NCBI RefSeq assembly: GCF_022347285.1
Contig: NZ_JAKRND010000002.1
Coordinates: 1-64,000 of the forward strand
Source: Corynebacterium sp. ACRPH
GTDB taxonomy: Bacteria > Actinomycetota > Actinomycetes > Mycobacteriales > Mycobacteriaceae
DNA length: 64,000 nt
Direction: 5' to 3'
In this document: positions 53,154-64,000 of the stretch, piece by piece
Position numbering within the stretch: the stretch's first letter is position 1
Layout: every line of letters starts with the position of its first letter
Translations under genes and position numbers: made by a program
Notes under the pieces: generated by a model
Told to the model about the DNA's origin: nothing
The model's input: the letters and a program-made list of their open reading frames with translations, nothing else
Databases searched by the model: none

Positions 53154-55547
53154 ATGCCTTCCTACCAGTTCGACTTAGCAATCATCGGCGACGGCCTGCC
53201 CGCCGCCGAGCTTCTACCGCGCATCCCGGAGCGCGGCCCACTGGTGGTGGAAGCACCCCCCGGAACTGGTAAGACAACCCTAGTTCCGCCTGCACTGTCC
53301 AACATCCTGCAGTCCCAAGCAGGCACGGCTCCCGAAGCCGACGAAGCTGCAGCGCCGAAGGTCCTAGTCACCGCACCTCGTCGCGTGGCCGTCCGCGCCG
53401 CAGCCCGGCGCCTCGCCTACCTCGACGGCTCCCGCGTAGGCGACCGCGTCGGCTACAGCATCCGTGGAGAACACCACCCCGGCACCCTGGTGGAATTCGT
53501 CACCCCAGGAGTCCTCCTCAACCGCCTCCTGGCCGACCCCGCCCTGGAGGGCGTGGGCGCGGTTCTCATCGACGAAGTCCACGAGCGCCAACTGGATTCC
53601 GACCTTGTGCTCGCGATGTGCCAGGAGGTTGCACTGCTGCGCGAAGGCGACCCCGCCGGGGAGCTCTACCTCTGTGCAATGTCCGCCACCGTCGACACTC
53701 AAAAGCTCGCCGACTACATGGGTGCGAAGGTCGTCTCTACCCCAGCGGTCACCCATCCGCTAGACATCTCCTATCACCCGCACCCCGAACGCGCCCAGGG
53801 ATCGCCCGCGTTCTACCGCCACGTCGCAGAACTGGCCCTGCAGGCCCACGCCCACCACCGCGACTCCGGCCACCCCGGCCATCGCACGCTGGTATTCGTT
53901 CCCGGCCGCAAGGAAATCGATTGGGTGAGCTCTCACCTACCCGATAGTGCCCCTCTCCACGGCGGCCTGGATTCACGCGAACAGGATGCCGCGCTCACAG
54001 GCAACTCCCCCATCGTCGTCGCCACCTCCATCGCTGAGTCCTCCCTGACCGTCCCCGGCGTGCACGCGGTTGTCGACGCAGGGCTTTCCCGCGCTCCCCG
54101 CCGCGACCAAGCTCGCGGCATGACGGGCCTGGTCACCACCTCCACTTCCAAGGCCAGCGCCGATCAGCGTGCCGGTCGTGCCGGTCGCCTCGGCCCCGGC
54201 CAGGTCTATCGCGCCTACTCCGCGGCCGACTATTCCCACTTCGCACCGGACATCACCCCGGAGATCCTCTCGTCGGATCTCGTCGCCGCCGCCCTGACCC
54301 TCGCTGCTTGGGGCTCGCCCGGTATTTCTCTTCTGGACGCCCCTCCGGCCGCAACCCTCACCGACGCCAACCAGGAGCTGCACGCTTTGGGCGCGCTGGA
54401 CGGGAACGGCGCGATTACCGAGACTGGTCAGAAGCTCGCGCGCATTCCCGCCGACCCACGCCTGGGGGCGGCACTGCTGGCCCACGGCTCAGGCGCTGCC
54501 GAGGTTGTGGCTGCGCTGTCGACCGGCCTGCAGGGGGACCTCGCCGAGGCGAAACCACAGACTTCCGAGGTGCGCCGTTTCGCGCGGATGGTGGAAGACC
54601 ACGGTCCGGCCGCTCCCGGCGAAGTTGTCGCCTCCGCATACCCCGACCGCGTTGCGAAGCTAGTGGATAGAGGCGGTAGCGGCGAGGATGCCGAGTACCT
54701 GCTGGCCTCCGGCACCCGCGCTACCCTGGCGCCGGAGCTGCGCCGCCCGCTCGGCGGATCCGAATGGCTGGCGGTGGCGGAGGTCCAGCTGGGCCGCACT
54801 CCTCTGATCCGCGCCGCCGCCCGGCTGGACAACCCGGACCTAGCGCAGGTGCGGGAGGACGTCACCGCGCGCATCTCCGAGGGCAAGCTCCGCGCCCGGC
54901 GCACTCGCCACCTCGGAGCCATCGAGCTGTCGAGCACCCCAGTCTCCGTCAACCAGCTAGGCGAAGAAGAGAAAACCCAAGCGATTGCTGCCTTGGCTGC
55001 CGAGGGGCTCGGGTGGCTACGGATGACGGAGGGGGCGTCAAGAATAAAAGAAAGAGTCGACTACCTCCGCGAGCAGCTCGGCGAACCGTGGCCGGACCTT
55101 GCGTCAGGCGACTACACGCCCGAGGCCGAGCGGGTCGTGGCGGGCGAAAGGATCGCCGACATCGACGCTTACCAGGCGATCATGCGCCAACTGCCGTGGC
55201 CCGAAGCGGGGCGAATGGACGAACTCGCGCCGGAACGACTGGAAGTACCCAGCGGATCGGCGCCAACGGTTCACTACGAAACTGGGCGCCCGATTGTGCG
55301 TGTTAAGCTGCAGGAATGCTTTGGTTTGGCGGAATCCCCCACCATCGAAGGGCAAAAAGTTCTGTTCCACCTACTATCGCCAGCGGGCCGCGAGCTGGCC
55401 GTCACAGACGATCTGAAGAGCTTTTGGAACGGCCCCTACCAAGGCGTGCGCAAGGACATGCGCGGGCGCTATCCGAAGCACCCGTGGCCCGAGGATCCGT
55501 GGTCGGCGACGGCGACGAAGAAGACAAAGCGGGCGCTAGGTCGCTAA
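53154..55547 (+). CDS. hrpB: ATP-dependent helicase HrpB (DEAH family)
   Basis: A 797-residue DExH helicase. Walker A APPGTGKTT is at residues 34-42, motif II DEVH near 141 (LIDEVHERQLDSDLVL) and motif III SAT near 177. The helicase C-terminal motifs (VATSIAESSLTVPGV; DQRAGRAGRLGPGQVYR) are present, followed by the HrpB-specific C-terminal region ending in EDPWSATATKKTKRALGR. I chose ATG at 53154 because a TACAAT -10 box lies seven bases upstream and the family N-terminus begins here. The cellular role of bacterial HrpB is poorly defined. Confidence 0.9.
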   Translation: MPSYQFDLAIIGDGLPAAELLPRIPERGPLVVEAPPGTGKTTLVPPALSNILQSQAGTAPEADEAAAPKVLVTAPRRVAVRAAARRLAYLDGSRVGDRVGYSIRGEHHPGTLVEFVTPGVLLNRLLADPALEGVGAVLIDEVHERQLDSDLVLAMCQEVALLREGDPAGELYLCAMSATVDTQKLADYMGAKVVSTPAVTHPLDISYHPHPERAQGSPAFYRHVAELALQAHAHHRDSGHPGHRTLVFVPGRKEIDWVSSHLPDSAPLHGGLDSREQDAALTGNSPIVVATSIAESSLTVPGVHAVVDAGLSRAPRRDQARGMTGLVTTSTSKASADQRAGRAGRLGPGQVYRAYSAADYSHFAPDITPEILSSDLVAAALTLAAWGSPGISLLDAPPAATLTDANQELHALGALDGNGAITETGQKLARIPADPRLGAALLAHGSGAAEVVAALSTGLQGDLAEAKPQTSEVRRFARMVEDHGPAAPGEVVASAYPDRVAKLVDRGGSGEDAEYLLASGTRATLAPELRRPLGGSEWLAVAEVQLGRTPLIRAAARLDNPDLAQVREDVTARISEGKLRARRTRHLGAIELSSTPVSVNQLGEEEKTQAIAALAAEGLGWLRMTEGASRIKERVDYLREQLGEPWPDLASGDYTPEAERVVAGERIADIDAYQAIMRQLPWPEAGRMDELAPERLEVPSGSAPTVHYETGRPIVRVKLQECFGLAESPTIEGQKVLFHLLSPAGRELAVTDDLKSFWNGPYQGVRKDMRGRYPKHPWPEDPWSATATKKTKRALGR

Positions 55548-55575
55548 TTCGCACGGGCGCGTGGCCCGCACGCGC

Positions 55576-55770
55576 CTAGCGGCGCTTGTTGCCGAAGGTC
55601 TTGGTGAAGTTCAGGCCGCGGATCGGGGTGCGGATCGTGACGGACTGGCGGCCATCAGCGCGCTGCGTAATGCGCATCGGCCCAACACGGGTGGATCCGC
55701 CCACGCCCCCGGAAGAGGTGTTAATGCGGAACGGACCGAAGTTCTTGGAATTGCGAAACATCATACCCAT
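55576..55770 (-). CDS. DUF4236 family small protein
   Basis: A 64-residue protein (start at the ATG at 55770; ATGs at 55764 and 55761 are also possible). FRNSKNFGPFRINTSSGGVGGSTRVGPMRITQRADGRQSVTIRTPIRGLNFTKTFG matches the beta-rich DUF4236 domain. The function is unknown. It lies between rpoC and hrpB; a GC-rich stem (55556-55563 with 55569-55576) overlaps its stop codon. Confidence 0.72.
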   Translation of the reverse strand: MGMMFRNSKNFGPFRINTSSGGVGGSTRVGPMRITQRADGRQSVTIRTPIRGLNFTKTFGNKRR

Positions 55771-55807
55771 GCAGGCCATCATAGAGCACCGCCGAGTGCA
55801 GGCACGC

Positions 55808-55880
55808 AAAAGCGGGCGCCGCCCGCAGTACGAGGTCTTTAAGCTCAAGACCTCTAGTACAAGGGGAAGCGCCCGCTAAA
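55808..55880 (-). terminator. rpoBC terminator (nested hairpins)
   Basis: The outer stem is GCGGGCGC (55812-55819) with GCGCCCGC (55869-55876), followed by TTTT on the minus strand. The inner stem is GAGGTCTT with its complement ending at 55854. It ends the rpoB-rpoC transcript before the DUF4236 gene. Confidence 0.8.
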
Positions 55881-55928
55881 AGCTGCTGGCCGCCCGTCAG
55901 TTGCGGGCAACCATGCAGCAGATCCGAC

Positions 55929-59900
<3,972 letters not shown>

Positions 59901-60034
59901 GTGGACTTCCTTTCCCCTCCTCTTCCCGGAGGGCTTTGGGTAGTTACGGCGCCTTAAGCTGTGTTGTTTGTCGGGCTCAGGCGCCGAAAATACGGCGAAT
60001 GTACGAAAGTCAGATGTTTAGGGTCGTCAACGCC

Positions 60035-63000
60035 CTAGCTGACATCCATGTCAGCATCCGGACGCTCGTCACGGGACAGGTTGATGCCCAGAGCTGCGTT
60101 AGCGTTCTCCAGCTCATCGTCATCGTCAGAGGACAGCTCCATCGGGGTGCCGTCGGCGGCCAGAACCTCAACGTTCAGGCACAGCGACTGCAGCTCCTTC
60201 AGAAGGACCTTGAAGGACTCCGGAATGCCAGGATCCGGGATGTTCTCGCCCTTCACGATCGCCTCGTACACCTTCACACGGCCAACCACGTCGTCGGACT
60301 TGATGGTCAGGAGCTCCTGCAGGGTGTAGGCGGCACCGTATGCCTGCATTGCCCACACCTCCATCTCGCCGAAGCGCTGGCCACCGAACTGTGCCTTACC
60401 ACCCAGCGGCTGCTGGGTAATCATGGAGTAAGGACCAGTGGAGCGAGCGTGGATTTTCTCGTCGACCAGGTGGTGCAGCTTCAGCATGTACATGTAGCCC
60501 ACTGCAACCGGGTACGGGAAGGGCTCGCCGGAGCGGCCGTCAATCAGGTTGGACTTACCGAAGTCGTCGACCTGGCGCTCGCCGTCGCGGTTCGGCAGCG
60601 AGGAACGCAGCAGGCCGGACAGCTCCGCGTTGGAAGCACCGTCGAACACCGGTGTAGCGGTCAGGGAGTCCGCCGGAACCTCGTACAGCTCCTCCGGCAG
60701 GGTCTCCAGCATCTTCTGGATCTTCGGATCCTGAGAATCAGTGTCGACCTTCCAGCCGGCCTTAGCCAGCCAGCCCAGGTGCACCTCGAGGACCTGACCA
60801 ATGTTCATACGACGTGGCACGCCGTGGGTGTTCAGGATGATGTCGATCGGAGTACCGTCCGGCAGGAACGGCATGTCCTCCTGCGGCAAGATCTTGCCGA
60901 CAACACCCTTGTTGCCGTGGCGGCCGGCGAGCTTGTCGCCGTCCTGGATCTTGCGCTTCTGGGCAACGTAGACGCGAACCATCTCGTTCACGCCTGCGGC
61001 CAGGTCGTCGTCATCCTCACGGGAGAACACGCGAACGCCGATGACCTTACCGGTCTCGCCGTGCGGCACCTTCATGGAGGTATCGCGGACCTCGCGGGCC
61101 TTCTCGCCGAAAATGGCGCGCAGCAGGCGTTCTTCCGGAGTCAGCTCGGTTTCACCCTTCGGGGTGACCTTACCGACCAGGATGTCGCCGTCGCGGACGT
61201 CCGCGCCGATGCGGACGATACCGCGTTCGTCCAGGTCAGCCAGGACGTCCTCGCCCACGTTAGGAATGTCGCGGGTGATCTCCTCTGGGCCCAGCTTGGT
61301 GTCGCGGGCGTCAATCTCGTACTCCTCGATGTGAATCGAGGTCAGAACGTCCTCCTCAACCATGCGCTGGTTCAGGATGATGGCGTCCTCGTAGTTGTGG
61401 CCTTCCCACGGCATGAAGGCAACCAGCAGGTTCTTACCCAGTGCCATCTCACCGTTGTCGGTACCCGGGCCGTCGGCCAGAACCTGGCCGGCCTCAACGC
61501 GGTCGCCCTCGTCCACCAGCGGCGTCTGGTTGTAGCAGGTGCCCTGGTTGGTGCGCTCGAACTTGCGCAGCATGAAGGTATCGCGCACACCCTCGTCATC
61601 CATGACGGTGATGTAGTCGGCGGATACGTACTCGACCACGCCAGCCTTCGGCGCGATGATCATGTCGCCGGCGTCATAAGCAGCGCGCAGCTCCATACCG
61701 GTGCCCACGAACGGGGCCTCGGAGCGCAGCAGCGGCACAGCCTGACGCTGCATGTTGGCACCCATCAGTGCACGGTTAGCATCGTCGTGCTCGAGGAACG
61801 GAATCATAGCGGTTGCCACGGAAACCATCTGTCGTGGCGACACGTCCATGTAGTCCACCTCGGTGTACGGGACGACCTCCACGTCGCCGCCGCGCAGGCG
61901 AACCTCAATGCGCTCCTCGGTGAACCGGTGATTCTCGTCGAACGGGGTGTTCGCCTGAGCAATCACGTGGCGGTCCTCTTCGTCCGCAGTGAAGTAGTAG
62001 ACCTCGTCGGTGATCTGCCCGTCCACAACCTTGCGGTACGGAGTCTCGATGAAGCCGAACGGGTTCACACGAGCGTAGGAGGAAAGGGAGCCGATCAGAC
62101 CAATGTTCGGACCCTCAGGAGTCTCAATCGGGCACATGCGGCCGTAGTGAGACGGGTGAACGTCGCGGACTTCCAGGCCGGCGCGCTCACGGGACAGACC
62201 GCCCGGACCCAGCGCAGACAGGCGGCGCTTGTGGGTCAGGCCGGACAGGGAGTTGTTCTGGTCCAGGAACTGCGACAGCTGGGAGGTGCCGAAGAACTCG
62301 CGGATGGCCGCGGAGACCGGGCGAACGTTGATCAGGGAGGTCGGCGTGATGGACTCCGCATCCTGGGTGGTCATGCGCTCGCGCACAACACGCTCCATGC
62401 GGGACAGACCCACGCGAACCTGGTTCTGGATCAGCTCGCCGACGGTACGCAGACGACGGTTGCCGAAGTGGTCGATGTCATCGGTATCGATCGGGATTTC
62501 GGTGCCGTCCGGGGAGGTCATGGACTTCTCACCGGCGTGCAGGCGCACCAGGTACTCGATGGTGGTCAGGATGTCCTCTTCCGTGAGGGTCATCACGCCA
62601 TCGGTATCGCCACCCAGGCCCAGCTTGCGGTTGACCTTGTAGCGGCCAACCTTGGCCAGGTCGTAGCGCTTCGCCTTGAAGAAGGAGTTCTCCAGCAAAG
62701 CCTGCGCGGAGTCGCGCGTCGGGGACTCGCCCGGGCGCTGCTTGCGGTAGATCTCCAGCAGGGCCTCGTCGGTGTTGTCCACGCCGTCCTTTTCGAGGGT
62801 GGACATCATCAGCTCGGAGAAGCCGAAGCGGTCGGTGATCTCCTGCGTGGTCAGGCCCAGCGCCTTCAGTAGCACGGTTACCGGCTGGCGACGCTTGCGG
62901 TCGATGCGCACGCCGACGGTGTCGCGCTTGTCCACGTCGAACTCGAGCCATGCACCGCGGGAGGGGATCACCTTCACGGAGTGCAGGGGACGCTCGGTGG

Positions 63001-63547
63001 ATGCGTCGATGGAGGCGTCGAAGTACACGCCCGGGGAACGGACGAGCTGGGAGACAACGACACGCTCGGTGCCGTTGATGATGAACGTGCCCTTGTCGGT
63101 CATCATCGGGAAGTCACCGATGAAGACCGTCTGGGACTTGATCTCACCAGACATGGAGTTGGTGAATTCCGCGGTCACGTACAGCGGTGCCGCGTAGTTG
63201 ATGTCCTTATCCTTCGCCTCGTCGATGGTGGACTTCACGTCATCGAAGCGGGGCTCGGACAGGGTGAGGGACATGTTCTCGGAGTAGTCCTCGATCGGAG
63301 AGAGCTCCTCGAGAATCTCCTCGAGTCCGCTCATGATGCGGACGTCCTCCCCTGCCTCTGCTTGGGCGCGGGCACGCCATTCAGGCGTGCCAACGAGCCA
63401 AGCGAAGGACTCTCGTTGGAGGTCAAGAAGGCCTGGAACCTCAATCGGAGCGTCGATCTTCGCAAAGCTGTGTCGCTGCGGAGCTCCGGGAATTCCGGCC
63501 ACTGAGCTGGTCTGGCGGGAGACTGCCAAGATGGGTCCTTCCAGCAC
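60035..63547 (-). CDS. rpoB: RNA polymerase beta subunit
   Basis: A 1170-residue subunit. The start is GTG at 63547, matching the corynebacterial N-terminus [12 protein letters not shown]. The rifampicin region reads [26 protein letters not shown]: residue 428, equivalent to E. coli Met515, is Leu, while the common resistance positions (Asp516, His526, Ser531 equivalents) are wild type. The C-terminus has the [33 protein letters not shown] signature. Confidence 0.98.
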   Translation of the reverse strand: MLEGPILAVSRQTSSVAGIPGAPQRHSFAKIDAPIEVPGLLDLQRESFAWLVGTPEWRARAQAEAGEDVRIMSGLEEILEELSPIEDYSENMSLTLSEPRFDDVKSTIDEAKDKDINYAAPLYVTAEFTNSMSGEIKSQTVFIGDFPMMTDKGTFIINGTERVVVSQLVRSPGVYFDASIDASTERPLHSVKVIPSRGAWLEFDVDKRDTVGVRIDRKRRQPVTVLLKALGLTTQEITDRFGFSELMMSTLEKDGVDNTDEALLEIYRKQRPGESPTRDSAQALLENSFFKAKRYDLAKVGRYKVNRKLGLGGDTDGVMTLTEEDILTTIEYLVRLHAGEKSMTSPDGTEIPIDTDDIDHFGNRRLRTVGELIQNQVRVGLSRMERVVRERMTTQDAESITPTSLINVRPVSAAIREFFGTSQLSQFLDQNNSLSGLTHKRRLSALGPGGLSRERAGLEVRDVHPSHYGRMCPIETPEGPNIGLIGSLSSYARVNPFGFIETPYRKVVDGQITDEVYYFTADEEDRHVIAQANTPFDENHRFTEERIEVRLRGGDVEVVPYTEVDYMDVSPRQMVSVATAMIPFLEHDDANRALMGANMQRQAVPLLRSEAPFVGTGMELRAAYDAGDMIIAPKAGVVEYVSADYITVMDDEGVRDTFMLRKFERTNQGTCYNQTPLVDEGDRVEAGQVLADGPGTDNGEMALGKNLLVAFMPWEGHNYEDAIILNQRMVEEDVLTSIHIEEYEIDARDTKLGPEEITRDIPNVGEDVLADLDERGIVRIGADVRDGDILVGKVTPKGETELTPEERLLRAIFGEKAREVRDTSMKVPHGETGKVIGVRVFSREDDDDLAAGVNEMVRVYVAQKRKIQDGDKLAGRHGNKGVVGKILPQEDMPFLPDGTPIDIILNTHGVPRRMNIGQVLEVHLGWLAKAGWKVDTDSQDPKIQKMLETLPEELYEVPADSLTATPVFDGASNAELSGLLRSSLPNRDGERQVDDFGKSNLIDGRSGEPFPYPVAVGYMYMLKLHHLVDEKIHARSTGPYSMITQQPLGGKAQFGGQRFGEMEVWAMQAYGAAYTLQELLTIKSDDVVGRVKVYEAIVKGENIPDPGIPESFKVLLKELQSLCLNVEVLAADGTPMELSSDDDDELENANAALGINLSRDERPDADMDVS

Positions 63548-63836
63548 AACATCGGTCGGGCACTACGTGGTGGAGCTGTAGTGCGCGGCCGTGATTGTGT
63601 GTGTACGGTCTCGTGATGGTCGATTTAGTTGGATTTTCCCTGCCAAACTATCCCCACGCAGAAACGACTAAACGACCTTGTCAAATGGCCTTTTTGGCTC
63701 GTTTGGCAAAGTCTGCTTCATGTGTAATGTCTTCACATCACTTCTGCGTAGCTTTGTAGTCGTTTCGTTGTAGCCGATAGCTCAACAAATCAAATCCAGC
63801 GCAACGAACTATCCTATAGCATCGCTGCGCGAATGT
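63548..63836 (-). promoter_or_regulatory. rpoB upstream region
   Basis: Non-coding, 289 bases. On the minus strand a TTGACA hexamer (63679-63684 on +) is followed 26 bases later by GATAGT (63647-63652), too far for a standard pair. A TATAGGAT sequence near 63814 is another -10 candidate. A long leader for rpoBC is likely. Confidence 0.4.
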
Positions 63837-64000
63837 CTAGGCTTCCTCAGCCGGGCTCTCAGGGTGCTTCTCTGCCCGGCGCTCATTCCGGCGCTCCGCC
63901 CTACGCTTAGCGCGCCGCCACAGGACCAGCACCACGGATGCTGCTGCCACAATAACACCCGCGACAATCAATGCAACCCCCCATTTATCGGTGTGGCGCT
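63837..64000 (-). CDS. C-terminal end of an unidentified membrane protein (partial)
   Basis: The last 54 codons of a gene that starts outside the window. A hydrophobic helix (WGVALIVAGVIVAAASVVLVLW) is followed by a strongly basic then acidic tail (RRAKRRAERRNERRAEKHPESPAEEA) and a TAG stop at 63837-63839. This is a stop-transfer pattern with the tail inside the cell. The family cannot be named from this part. Confidence 0.65.
   Translation of the reverse strand, partial: RHTDKWGVALIVAGVIVAAASVVLVLWRRAKRRAERRNERRAEKHPESPAEEA

Overview
The window is a piece of a Corynebacterium chromosome. The gene order (rpoB-rpoC, rpsL-rpsG-fusA-tuf, an S10 operon from rpsJ to rpsQ, then rplN-rplX-rplE, rpsH-rplF-rplR-rpsE-rpmD-rplO, secY-adk-map), the actinobacterial RpoB/RpoC/EF-Tu sequences, the frequent GTG/TTG starts, the DtxR-type iron boxes and the sortase/LPxTG-like proteins all point there. 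It looks closest to the lipophilic jeikeium-like group, but species cannot be fixed from sequence reading alone.

Layout. On the minus strand, from high to low coordinates, lie the tail of an unknown membrane protein, rpoB, rpoC and a small DUF4236 protein. Next is hrpB on the plus strand, then rpsL-rpsG-fusA and tuf on minus. A plus-strand accessory block follows in 44955-47817: a sortase, an LAQTG surface protein, a J-domain-like protein and a GntR regulator. The S10 operon (44199 down to 39010) is on minus. The standard r-protein run is then interrupted between rpsQ and rplN by about 27.5 kb of siderophore genes (11196-38614). An IS3-family element (9680-11118) and a small secreted protein gene lie on their low-coordinate side. 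Then come rplN-rplX-rplE, a second small secreted protein with a TIGR04222-like fragment, and the rest of the r-protein genes with secY-adk-map.

The siderophore island is the main finding. It encodes 2,3-dihydroxybenzoate (DHB) synthesis and activation: EntA, one polypeptide joining isochorismatase, isochorismate synthase and DHB-AMP ligase, and a detached aryl carrier protein. It also encodes a 2457-residue NRPS with the order C-A-T-E-C-T-TE. Its second module has no adenylation domain, and a stand-alone adenylation enzyme sits nearby. An MbtG-like N-hydroxylase (4-bp overlap with the stand-alone A gene) and an IucB/MbtK-type acyltransferase supply hydroxamate chemistry. Two complete FecBCD-type ABC importers and two siderophore-interacting (ferric reductase-type) proteins, one fused to a methyltransferase-like domain, handle uptake and iron release. 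At least five DtxR-like operators lie at the promoters. I infer a mixed catecholate-hydroxamate siderophore made from DHB, a D-configured basic residue (Arg-like code) and a second residue loaded in trans.

Other notable structure: the IS element sits inside the loop of a Rho-independent terminator, with intact inverted repeats and a 3-bp target duplication. A T-rich tract followed by TGACGCC recurs in many intergenic regions on both strands. Two paralogous small secreted proteins flank the rplN-rplX-rplE block. A 20-bp exact duplication precedes both the sortase gene and the J-domain gene.
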